In this document: positions 1 through 7,465 of the stretch, piece after piece
Layout of the letters: each line of letters starts with the position of its first letter
Position numbering within the stretch: the stretch's first letter is position 1
Virus record (IMG/VR): IMGVR_UViG_3300042564_005117
Coordinates: 1 to 39,443 of that record
Strand: one strand, 5' to 3'
From: a virus
Length of the DNA stretch: 39,443 nucleotides
Program-made: the position numbers and the translations under genes
The notes under the pieces: model-generated
Database searches by the model: none
What the model was told of the DNA's origin: nothing
What the model saw: only the letters and a program-made list of their open reading frames with translations

Positions 1-2276
1 CTATGATCTTGGAAGTTAATACCTGGAGTTGCAAATACGTTAATATCTACCGCTTCAGGGTTAGCATATGTTTCAATACCTTGTAAATAAGCATAATAAT
101 CAGAATTAGCAAAATCTGCTAACGCACTGAATACACCACCATTTACTGTGTGTCCTGATTTGTAAATATTTTTACCAAATATATAGGCATCTGTATTTGT
201 TCTTGTTCTTCTGTAAATATCCCAACCGTCTCTACCACCATAAACCGCGAATGTAAACTTACGATAGTTAATGTTTGTCAATTTGTTAGTTTCTTCTTCA
301 CTTTGACCTTCTAAGTCATAAGGTGTTGTGTAATATGCAAAACCTGTGGTATTTGTATAACCATTTTGACCGAACACATCTTGTAATGTTAATCCCAATG
401 AGTTTGTTGTAACGTTAGTTGCACCTGTAATTGTTGCGGCATTTTTAGATAGGTGGAAACCTGTTGTTTCAGTATTACCACTTGCACCTTTATACTTTAA
501 TAGATCGTAGTCAAATCCAACTGTGCTGGATAAACCTAACATTACTTTTCTTACCTTATCGCCAGATTCGATGTTTGGTGCACCTGAAGCATCGTATGTT
601 TCAACATCACCCGCATCAAAGTATTTTGTTTTAAAGGTAACACTACCTAAAGTATCATTGTCAGCACCGAAGTTTTCATTATTAGCAAATCCTTTAAAAC
701 CAGCAGGAACTGCGTCAACTGGTGCATCTAACGCCATAATTAACATAATTCTTTTTGATACTAACGCATATTCACCATCGGAAGTACCAATTTTTCTTGC
801 CACATAACCTGGCATATCTGGGTTCATCGAACATCTTGAGTATTTTTCAAGAGCAACTTGATTATCATCAGTGTCGTTGAAATCACGAACAACTAAATCA
901 AATTCCATTGTTTCCAAATTGATGTTTTGAATATTAATCTTAACTTGGTAGTTAGCAGCCTCACCATCAGAGATAGTTTGGACCTGGAATAGGTCAGCAA
1001 CTTTTCCACCACGTACCTCAGAAACAACCATTGGAGAAATTGTTGTATCCCATTGTCCTAAGAAATTTTCACCTTCTAATTCATATGACGGATCTAATTG
1101 AATACCTCTTACTAAACCTCTTTCATAAGCAGATTTCAAGTAATTAGGATAAACTTCATGAACATAAACAGGATAATCTCCGTTGTCTTTATCAAAAACT
1201 TCTGTTCCTAATACCTTACTGATATATTTTGTTGATGATTTATCAAAACTACATGTAAATTCTTTCGGACCTTCGCTGAACCCAACAACATTAATTTTAA
1301 ATTCACCTAGCGGATTTGTATCGATGGTTTGACCCGTAATTGAAGACATTGTAAATCCAGTATCTTCTTTTACTTCGTGAATTAATGTCTGACCACTATA
1401 AAATCCTCTTGATCTGATTGCGGCAACAACCACATTATGATAATCTGTGGCCAATTTAGCGTCCCAATCATATTGTGTAATTTCCCACGTATCGGTTCCA
1501 TTTGTAAATTTAAATAAATAAGAGAAAACACCATTAACGGTATCTCCACTTGGTGGAGTCACCAAACCACTAGCTTCGTGATGCATAGTATTCCACCACT
1601 CTTTTGTGTTATTATTATTTTCATATAATTTTTCGGTTAAAGGTGATACTAATTCTGTACCGCTTGGTATGGATACATCATCAGGTAATCTACCAATTAT
1701 GAAATATTCATTTGTTGATCCATTATTAGAACCTGTGTAACCACCGTATCTTGACTTTAAATAACTTACAATATCGGTTCCAAGATATGATGTAACCCCT
1801 GACAAATGTTTTAAAATATTATTTAAACTACTACCTGTTTGTGTTGTGGTAATACCCGTTGTTGTAATTGTTACTTCAATTACGTCAGCACTTTCCGTGA
1901 TACCGGTATAAGGTGCGACATGTTCAAATATAACACCTCCGCTAGTTTTAATACCGAAAGTCTTATATGGTTTATATCCTGTAAGACCTAATACTCTTGT
2001 TACGAATAATTGATTTGATTCTTGTAAATATGATTTTGCAACATATCCTAATTCATACTTTGGGTTACCATTACCATCTTTTTCAGGTGATGTTGTACCA
2101 AAATACAATTTAAAATCGTCAAAATCTGAAATTAAAATTGGTTCGAAAGCTGGACCTTTTAAGGTTTCACCCACTAAACCTAATGTCGTAACACCTACAC
2201 TCTGTGCTACAAATGTTAAATCGAGCTCAGATGTGTAAACACCCGGTGACACGAATACTCTGTTATTACTTGCCAT
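1..2276 (-). CDS. 18: Tail sheath protein (gp18-like), 3' end beyond window
   Basis: This is the contractile sheath subunit that surrounds the tail tube of a myovirus. The frame is open from an ATG at 2276 to the left edge, so about 758 residues are visible and the C-terminus is missing. The N-terminus reads ASNNRVFVSPGVYTSELDLT; the VSPGVY segment is the classic start of phage sheath proteins. It is followed by LGLVGETLKGPAFEPILI, which is also typical of the family. Middle and later parts are beta-rich with many T/G/N residues, and a stretch near residue 690 (YRKFTFAVYGGRDGWDIYRR) fits the conserved sheath core. The gene lies downstream of the gp14-like and gp15-like genes on the same strand, as in T4 gene order, but has its own upstream A/T motif at 2314-2323. 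T4 gp18 is 659 residues, so this one is longer and probably carries extra surface insertions. The family call is firm; the domain borders are not. Confidence 0.9.
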   Translation of the reverse strand, partial: MASNNRVFVSPGVYTSELDLTFVAQSVGVTTLGLVGETLKGPAFEPILISDFDDFKLYFGTTSPEKDGNGNPKYELGYVAKSYLQESNQLFVTRVLGLTGYKPYKTFGIKTSGGVIFEHVAPYTGITESADVIEVTITTTGITTTQTGSSLNNILKHLSGVTSYLGTDIVSYLKSRYGGYTGSNNGSTNEYFIIGRLPDDVSIPSGTELVSPLTEKLYENNNNTKEWWNTMHHEASGLVTPPSGDTVNGVFSYLFKFTNGTDTWEITQYDWDAKLATDYHNVVVAAIRSRGFYSGQTLIHEVKEDTGFTMSSITGQTIDTNPLGEFKINVVGFSEGPKEFTCSFDKSSTKYISKVLGTEVFDKDNGDYPVYVHEVYPNYLKSAYERGLVRGIQLDPSYELEGENFLGQWDTTISPMVVSEVRGGKVADLFQVQTISDGEAANYQVKINIQNINLETMEFDLVVRDFNDTDDNQVALEKYSRCSMNPDMPGYVARKIGTSDGEYALVSKRIMLIMALDAPVDAVPAGFKGFANNENFGADNDTLGSVTFKTKYFDAGDVETYDASGAPNIESGDKVRKVMLGLSSTVGFDYDLLKYKGASGNTETTGFHLSKNAATITGATNVTTNSLGLTLQDVFGQNGYTNTTGFAYYTTPYDLEGQSEEETNKLTNINYRKFTFAVYGGRDGWDIYRRTRTNTDAYIFGKNIYKSGHTVNGGVFSALADFANSDYYAYLQGIETYANPEAVDINVFATPGINFQDH

Positions 2277-2313
2277 TGATTTTTGTTTGGTTAAATTATT
2301 TTTATTACTTATC

Positions 2314-2323
2314 TAATAAATAT
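2314..2323 (-). promoter_or_regulatory. Putative late promoter motif upstream of tail sheath gene
   Basis: The coding-strand sequence is GATATTTATTA, ending 37 nt before the sheath ATG. It belongs to the TATTTATA/TATTTATT series found upstream of many virion genes in this window. Its overlap with a 7-bp inverted repeat (ATCTTTG / CAAAGAT, 2322-2342) may be chance in such AT-rich DNA. Confidence 0.5.
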
Positions 2324-2357
2324 CTTTGTTTTTATCAAAGATTTCCATACTTTTATT

Positions 2358-2381
2358 AAAAAGATAGTTATTTATCTTTTT
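2358..2381. terminator. Weak AT-only hairpin, possible terminator
   Basis: The arms AAAAAGATA (2358-2366) and TATCTTTTT (2373-2381) pair perfectly around a 6-nt loop, giving a U-rich 3' side in both directions. It sits between the gp15-like gene and the sheath promoter on the minus strand, where a terminator would make sense. It also lies just upstream of the small plus-strand gene at 2393. The stem has only one G-C pair, so it is a weak candidate. Confidence 0.3.
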
Positions 2382-2392
2382 ATATCTTTTAT

Positions 2393-2551
2393 ATGGAAAA
2401 TACCCAAAAAAACGTCAAAATTAGTGATAAGCATCATCAAATGTTAAAGATACACTGTGATAAAAATGGACTTAAAATGTATAAAGTCCTAGAAAAATTT
2501 ATCGAAGAATATTGTAAACCTAAAAAGAAAGACATCTACGGAGATGATTAG
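2393..2551 (+). CDS. Small ribbon-helix-helix-like protein (52 aa)
   Basis: This is a short frame of 52 residues starting MENTQKNVKISDKHHQML and ending KKKDIYGDD. The pattern is a short beta strand (NVKISD), a helix (KHHQMLKIHCDKNG) and a second helix (KMYKVLEKFIEEYCK), followed by a basic tail. This is the layout of Arc/MetJ-type ribbon-helix-helix DNA-binding proteins, in which a beta strand enters the DNA major groove as part of a dimer. It lies antisense between two minus-strand tail genes, and its stop overlaps the stop of the gp15-like gene by 4 bp. The helical regularity and base use argue that it is real. The function as a small repressor is inference from the predicted fold only. Confidence 0.6.
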   Translation: MENTQKNVKISDKHHQMLKIHCDKNGLKMYKVLEKFIEEYCKPKKKDIYGDD

Positions 2552-3807
2552 TAAAGATAGACAAAGTCGATTCTTGAACCATTAACCGGAGCACCAGTAA
2601 GTGTTACCTCATTCTTATCCGTTAATTGATAGTTTTCTTCCTCAAATTCAATTAATCCGTTTGTTGCTATACTAATAACCGTATTTATTTTTTGACTTAA
2701 AGTAAATGAAAGGTCGTTTCCATTATATGTGAATGTTTCACGACCAACTTGCAATTCATTACCAAACTGATCATACATTTTATCATTTTTACCTTTGTAG
2801 TAATTTACGGTAACAACATCCCCCATTGATGGGGTACCCGCTAAATCAAATATTATATTAGATGTTCCACCTAAATGTCTATAATGAACATTTTTCTCCT
2901 GTACGATACCATTAATTGCAACGTTAAATAACACATTAATACTTTCCCCCACGGTGAATATTGTTTGGTTTTCTCCGGCCACGATTGTTGAAATGACAAC
3001 ATCTATTGTTTTGGCTATATATCTCTTTTTGAAAGTAGCACCACCTAACGATTCATTAACAAGAAACGATCTAGATATTGCCGGTTTAACCTCAAACTCG
3101 TCACTATCAATTAGAAATCCTAACATAATGAACTTATATGTTTGCATATAAAATCTACGTCCATCCATTGTTTCCATTGGAGTATTATCCTCAATACTAT
3201 TCAAAATGATTGGAATATAATGTCCTTTAACTTTTGTATATGCTTGTCTTGAAGTAAAATGTTGTAAAACAATTTTATTGAACTTATTTAAATCTCTAAA
3301 CTTATTACAAACAATCGTAATATCATATGTTATATCACATGGGATTGGTTGTGGTATCTTATAAATGTCAGCACCCATAGCCGTACCATCCCACGTTGGT
3401 ACTGTGGCATAATGAAATTGATGCCTTTCAGGTATTGTTCTTTGTATTGATGGGTTTGTACCAAATTGTACGTCAGGTTTTCTAATAATCGCAATAAACG
3501 GCAGTTTAACATTACCATCCCCGTCAGAAAACTCCCAATTTGCGGTAAACTCCCCCCACCTTTGAATTGTAAGTATTTTTTCAATAATTGGTATTTGAAC
3601 TCCGTCAGAAACAACCATAAACGTTTTTTTAACATAATCCAACATACCCTTATCTAGATCATCGTGTAAAATAGAATCCGGAAGAAATGAATCTGACTTG
3701 GTTATCATATCCAATAACTCTTGTCTTCTTTTTCCTACGTGTTCACCTTGATAGGTGTCCTTTTTTCCGTAAACATTGATCATGTTTTTTCTTTTCGGTA
3801 TTCCCAT
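2548..3807 (-). CDS. Tail completion / sheath terminator protein (gp15-like, tentative)
   Basis: The product is 419 residues starting MGIPKRKNMINVYGKK. I chose this ATG at 3807, not the longer frame from 3846, because it follows the upstream stop by one base and is preceded by GAGGAG at good spacing. The first about 265 residues contain a segment, CDITYDITIVCNKFRDLN followed by KIVLQHF, that resembles in layout the central part of T4 gp15: a strand, then a helix, then a strand ending before MLGFLIDS. The C-terminal 150 residues are two copies of a beta module, each with an alternating strand, an AINGI or ATNGL motif, and a GAPVNGS- or GTPSMGD-like turn before the last strand. Position just before the sheath gene supports a neck or tail-end role. 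A gp15 identity is inferred from order and layout, not from clear identity. Confidence 0.55.
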   Translation of the reverse strand: MGIPKRKNMINVYGKKDTYQGEHVGKRRQELLDMITKSDSFLPDSILHDDLDKGMLDYVKKTFMVVSDGVQIPIIEKILTIQRWGEFTANWEFSDGDGNVKLPFIAIIRKPDVQFGTNPSIQRTIPERHQFHYATVPTWDGTAMGADIYKIPQPIPCDITYDITIVCNKFRDLNKFNKIVLQHFTSRQAYTKVKGHYIPIILNSIEDNTPMETMDGRRFYMQTYKFIMLGFLIDSDEFEVKPAISRSFLVNESLGGATFKKRYIAKTIDVVISTIVAGENQTIFTVGESINVLFNVAINGIVQEKNVHYRHLGGTSNIIFDLAGTPSMGDVVTVNYYKGKNDKMYDQFGNELQVGRETFTYNGNDLSFTLSQKINTVISIATNGLIEFEEENYQLTDKNEVTLTGAPVNGSRIDFVYLY

Positions 3808-3808
3808 A

Positions 3809-4321
3809 TTAAACTCCTCTAAATTCTCCTTCTTGTGTAGGGGCACAAACTATATTTCGATAATGTGGTTTGTATCCAAACATTTTATGTTTATTATCAG
3901 ATGTTACTCTACCGTCGTTGGTAACTGTGTAATATCTCAATTTTTCTTCTGAATCAGCATATCCAATATAATCACCATATCTAATATCAATCCCCAATTC
4001 GTTAAGGTGCGTAATGTAAACCGATAATGTCATATTACCAGGTTCATTATATCTCATAAGACCTTTGGTGTAAGTTGAATTTTTAGGCTCATCAATTTTA
4101 ACCAATGCGTTAAACTCAACTGGAGGGAAAAACTTAATTTCATCCATCCCCGCTTCAGCATATACGTCGTCATTATCGGTCTTTTGTCTATCAACACGAT
4201 ATAAGACCAATTTCATATTTAAATCCCCGTGTAAGTACTCCTGACCCATTTGAATATTAATATCAAAGTCATCCTGTGAGAAGAACTTACCCAAACGAGT
4301 AATTGGTAGTTTATTGTTCAT
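3809..4321 (-). CDS. Neck protein (gp14-like, tentative)
   Basis: The product is 170 residues starting MNNKLPITRLGKFFSQDDFD. The second half has the segment LGIDIRYGDYIGYADSEE, then YYTVTNDGRV, then MFGYKPHYRNIVCAP. It reads as a compact beta domain of the kind annotated as the gp14 neck or head-closure protein in environmental T4-like phages. It is the first gene of a minus-strand unit that continues with the gp15-like protein (1 base apart) and the sheath, which fits T4 order 14-15-18. An A/T motif lies 4 nt before its ATG. The assignment rests mainly on order, size and remembered sequence flavour, so it is tentative. A virion structural role is more secure than the gene number. Confidence 0.5.
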   Translation of the reverse strand: MNNKLPITRLGKFFSQDDFDINIQMGQEYLHGDLNMKLVLYRVDRQKTDNDDVYAEAGMDEIKFFPPVEFNALVKIDEPKNSTYTKGLMRYNEPGNMTLSVYITHLNELGIDIRYGDYIGYADSEEKLRYYTVTNDGRVTSDNKHKMFGYKPHYRNIVCAPTQEGEFRGV

Positions 4322-4325
4322 ATCC

Positions 4326-4335
4326 TAATAAATAG
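4326..4335 (-). promoter_or_regulatory. Putative late promoter motif, gp14-like operon
   Basis: The coding strand has CTATTTATTA ending 4 nt before the ATG at 4321. It belongs to the close-spaced class of the repeated TATTTATW element. Confidence 0.5.
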
Positions 4336-4362
4336 TTTAAATATACATTCTATTTAGTTATA

Positions 4363-4372
4363 TTATTTATAA
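4363..4372 (+). promoter_or_regulatory. Putative A/T promoter motif upstream of SNF2 helicase
   Basis: The coding strand has TTATTTATAA ending 4 nt before the ATG at 4377. The whole 4322-4376 gap between the divergent genes is almost pure A/T. This is the least certain member of the series, because a helicase would not be expected to be a late gene. Confidence 0.35.
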
Positions 4373-4376
4373 TACG

Positions 4377-6128
4377 ATGGAAAGAAAAATACCCGAGATT
4401 GAAGCAAGGGAAATATTAAATGAATATGATGGATCAAATAATGTTTTATTAGAATACAAACGTAAGTTTGTTGAAGTTAAAAACTTTAAATTGACTCGTC
4501 CACAATCGGAGTATGTTATCAAATATAAAGATACTACCCCTAAGGTTGCACGTAAACATATCAGTATCGTATCTACATTTGGTGAAAAGTTAATGGAGGA
4601 CATGTTATTGCCGTTACCTCCCGAAAAAGTGTGGTGTGAAAAATTGCTATGTGAATCGGATAAAGCGTATCACATTTGGGGTAAGATAATTGATAGCCAG
4701 CAAAACCACGCAATGTGGTTACCCAAAGCCGCGATTGTTCAAGAAGAAAAGAAATTAAATAGAGTTATCGATTATAGCCCATATGATGTTCGTCCACCTA
4801 TGGAACATCAGAAAGTGGCAATTGAAAAATTATTAGCAAATGACAAGTTCATTCTTGCTGACGATATGGGTTTGGGAAAAACCACATCTGCAGTTATTGG
4901 CGCATTAGAAAGTGGAGCAAAAAAAGTTTTAATTGTTTGTCCGGCATCACTTAAAATTAACTGGCAAAGAGAAATTGCTAATTACTCGGATAGACGTGTC
5001 TTAATTGTTGAAGGTCGTAAATGGGGATCTACATTTGATTTTTATATAATCAATTATGATATCATTAAAAATTACCACACAACAGATAAGAGTGAAGATA
5101 GTGATGATTATAAATTATTAGTAAATGAAAAATTTGATTTGGCGATTGTCGATGAAGCGCATTATATATCTAATACCACAGCTAATAGAACTCGTTTACT
5201 TAATGACGTTTTAGAGCAAATACCTAAAGTATGGTTATTAACAGGAACGCCGATGACCTCAAGACCCATCAATTATTTTAATCTATTAAAGATTGTAGAT
5301 TCACCTTTAACATTGAATTGGCAGTCTTATGTTCGTAGATATTGTAAAGGTTATCAATTTACCGTTGGAAATAGAAAAGTGTGGAATACAAGTGGTGCAA
5401 GTAATTTAGATGAATTACGCGAAAGAACTAAATCATATGTTCTTCGAAGAATGAAAACTGATATCCTTGATTTACCTGAAAAGATTGTTACGCCTGTGTT
5501 TGTGGAACTTACAAGTAAAATGTACGACGAAGAATTAGAAGAGTTTACACGCATTACTAACGATAAGAAAAACGATGAAACAATTAGTGTTACATTAAAT
5601 CGTTTAATGAAAATTAGACAACTTATTTCTTATGAAAAAATACCATACACTTGTGAACTGATTGATAAATGTTTAGAACAAGGAAAGAAAGTTATAGTGT
5701 TAACAAACTTTACCATGACACTTGATATGTTACATGATAAGTACAAAAAGAATTCAGTAACACTTGATGGTCGTATGTCTAAAGATAAAAGACAAGATGC
5801 GGTAGATAGATTTCAAAATGAAGATAAGGTAAAAGTATTCATTGGTAACATTAAAGCTGCCGGTGTAGGTATTACATTAACCGCAGCTGAGGTTGTTATT
5901 ATGAATGACTTATCGTTTGTTCCCGCAGATCACTCTCAAGGTGAGGATCGTGCATATCGTTACGGACAAAAGAATAGTGTTTTAGTTTATTATCCCGTTT
6001 TTGAAAATACGATTGAAAAGGTAATTTACAATATTTTACAAAAGAAAAAGAACGTTATTGACCAGGTAATGGGCGATGGAGAATATTCTGAATCGTTTAG
6101 TAAAGACCTACTTAAAAGTCTCCTTTAA
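4377..6128 (+). CDS. SNF2-family helicase (HARP/SMARCAL1-like; UvsW-type role)
   Basis: This 583-residue superfamily 2 ATPase has every core motif in order: Walker A ADDMGLGKTT (residues about 161-170), the Ia region VLIVCPASLKINWQ, Walker B VDEAH (about 258), LLTGTPMTS (about 288), then the C-terminal lobe with LDGRMSKDKR (about 463), GVGITLTAA (about 497) and the arginine-finger motif EDRAYRYGQ (about 523). This compact arrangement without long insertions resembles the single-chain SNF2 annealing helicases. In T4-like phages the related job, branch migration and fork regression, is done by UvsW. It probably remodels replication forks and recombination intermediates in the host cytoplasm. 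The N-terminal 140 residues show no domain I recognise. It lies head-to-head with the gp14-like gene, and its 3' end overlaps the small minus-strand gene by 21 bp. Confidence 0.9.
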   Translation: MERKIPEIEAREILNEYDGSNNVLLEYKRKFVEVKNFKLTRPQSEYVIKYKDTTPKVARKHISIVSTFGEKLMEDMLLPLPPEKVWCEKLLCESDKAYHIWGKIIDSQQNHAMWLPKAAIVQEEKKLNRVIDYSPYDVRPPMEHQKVAIEKLLANDKFILADDMGLGKTTSAVIGALESGAKKVLIVCPASLKINWQREIANYSDRRVLIVEGRKWGSTFDFYIINYDIIKNYHTTDKSEDSDDYKLLVNEKFDLAIVDEAHYISNTTANRTRLLNDVLEQIPKVWLLTGTPMTSRPINYFNLLKIVDSPLTLNWQSYVRRYCKGYQFTVGNRKVWNTSGASNLDELRERTKSYVLRRMKTDILDLPEKIVTPVFVELTSKMYDEELEEFTRITNDKKNDETISVTLNRLMKIRQLISYEKIPYTCELIDKCLEQGKKVIVLTNFTMTLDMLHDKYKKNSVTLDGRMSKDKRQDAVDRFQNEDKVKVFIGNIKAAGVGITLTAAEVVIMNDLSFVPADHSQGEDRAYRYGQKNSVLVYYPVFENTIEKVIYNILQKKKNVIDQVMGDGEYSESFSKDLLKSLL

Positions 6129-6311
6129 TTCATTAATTTTATCGGTCAAAAGATTCTCTAACTCAGTATCTTCAATATCTGGAATGTTTACCACTATTTT
6201 CTTTGGGTCCAAAGTATAGTCTATATAGTTAGTCTCCCCCTCTTTTTGTAAGTGGAACACGAAGTCGTTAATCCCACAGATACTGAATAATTCGTTTAGT
6301 TTCTCGTTCAT
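6108..6311 (-). CDS. Small hypothetical acidic protein (67 aa)
   Basis: The product is 67 residues, MNEKLNELFSICGINDF and onwards, with an N-terminal helix, a short beta segment (NYIDYTLDPKKIVVNIPD) and a C-terminal helix rich in Glu, Leu and Lys. No family is recognised. It overlaps the end of the SNF2 helicase gene by 21 bp tail-to-tail and shares a 38-bp divergent gap with the gp13-like gene. The sequence is well balanced for a globular protein and fills what would otherwise be a 220-bp hole. For these reasons I keep it, but it has no upstream TATTTATA motif in its own direction. Confidence 0.6.
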   Translation of the reverse strand: MNEKLNELFSICGINDFVFHLQKEGETNYIDYTLDPKKIVVNIPDIEDTELENLLTDKINELKETFK

Positions 6312-6324
6312 AATAGAAATATAA

Positions 6325-6335
6325 GATATTTATAA
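6325..6335 (+). promoter_or_regulatory. Putative late promoter motif, gp13-like gene
   Basis: The coding strand has GATATTTATAA ending 14 nt before the ATG at 6350. It is a strong match to the consensus, in the long-spaced class. Confidence 0.55.
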
Positions 6336-6349
6336 GAATAAATCAAATT

Positions 6350-7465
6350 ATGTCTCAAATTATTTCACAAGCGGAAAAGGATAAATTATATACACAGGTC
6401 TTCCATCTTTTAGGTATGCCGGTTCGTGGTATTGAACTTACGGAAGAACAAATGGATACCTTTATGGAATTGGCTTTATCTGAATACGAACAATACGTTA
6501 GTGATTGGTTGATAGAGTCCCAATGGTCAGCTTTAGCGGGGTTAGATGTGGATACACAATCATTATCGAGAGCATTTACAACAAGAAGTTTAGATTACGA
6601 AACACAATATACCCACTCATATTCCAAAATTGTTGGTTTACAAGCTGGTGGTGATTGGGAATTGAAAAAAGATTATTTTCCTTTAGTTAAAGGACAACAA
6701 GTATATGAAATACCTGCCGGTCGTGAAATTAATGAATTATTATGGTTTAGTCGTGCTGAATTGAATGATTCATTTGTTGATCCGTTTATGGCTGGTTTTG
6801 GCGGCCTTGGTGGTATGGGTATTGGAGGTATGGGCGGCTTTGCTCAAGCCGGTAATGCTGGTTCATATTTTATGATGCCCGCATTTGATTTATTGTTGAG
6901 AATGCAAGATAGATCTATTAAAAATAGATTAATCGGTGGTGATTTAACTTATAGAATTACCGCGGGTCCAGAAGGAAAAAAATTAATACACCTATATAAC
7001 GTACCTGGTGGTAAGTTTGATTTTGGTTCTATTGCACAGAAGAACTATAACGTTTGGTATTGGTATTATGATACTATGGACAGAGACACTTGTCTTAAAG
7101 AAAATAAAGACGTCATTAAATTGCCATCTGACGTAGAAACGGAACCATTAATGTGGGAATCATTAAATAAACCAGCACAAAACTGGGTTAGAAAATATTT
7201 GATTGCTTACGCTAAGGAAGGTTTAGGTCGTATTTGGGGTAAATTCTCTGGTGATTTACAAGTTCCAGATAGTACTGTTAAATTAGATTATTCTTCATTA
7301 ATCACCGAAGGTAAAGATGAGAAATCTAAATTGGTAGAAGAACTTATGAATAGATTAGAAAGACTCCGCCCCGAAAAAATTCTTGAAAGAAAAGGTGCCG
7401 AAGCGGAGAATCTTAATAAAGCTCTTAAATATAGAGCAATGCCATCACCGTTTAATGTGATCTAA
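6350..7465 (+). CDS. 13: Neck / head completion protein (gp13-like)
   Basis: The product is 371 residues; T4 gp13 is 309. Residues 17-40 (FHLLGMPVRGIELTEEQMD) match the family opening, in which a one-to-two residue L-G-x-P-V motif precedes an alternating helix with E-x-Q. The end also fits: YAKEGLGRIWGKFSG, then LDYSSLITEGKDEKSKL and a long charged helix, is the typical C-terminal signature. The protein seals the filled head at the portal and forms the tail docking site. Between about residues 145 and 175 there is a glycine-methionine loop (GFGGLGGMGIGGMGGF) that looks like a family-specific insertion. It is transcribed opposite to the other neck genes, with its own A/T motif. Its stop codon overlaps the DNA polymerase stop in a CTAA tetramer. 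Confidence 0.75.
   Translation: MSQIISQAEKDKLYTQVFHLLGMPVRGIELTEEQMDTFMELALSEYEQYVSDWLIESQWSALAGLDVDTQSLSRAFTTRSLDYETQYTHSYSKIVGLQAGGDWELKKDYFPLVKGQQVYEIPAGREINELLWFSRAELNDSFVDPFMAGFGGLGGMGIGGMGGFAQAGNAGSYFMMPAFDLLLRMQDRSIKNRLIGGDLTYRITAGPEGKKLIHLYNVPGGKFDFGSIAQKNYNVWYWYYDTMDRDTCLKENKDVIKLPSDVETEPLMWESLNKPAQNWVRKYLIAYAKEGLGRIWGKFSGDLQVPDSTVKLDYSSLITEGKDEKSKLVEELMNRLERLRPEKILERKGAEAENLNKALKYRAMPSPFNVI

Noticed and set aside
523-807. 94-residue plus-strand frame
   Set aside because: It runs antisense within the tail sheath gene and has no start signal or recognisable sequence.
3330-3635. 101-residue minus-strand frame
   Set aside because: It lies in another frame wholly inside the gp15-like gene, whose frame shows clear protein-like composition.
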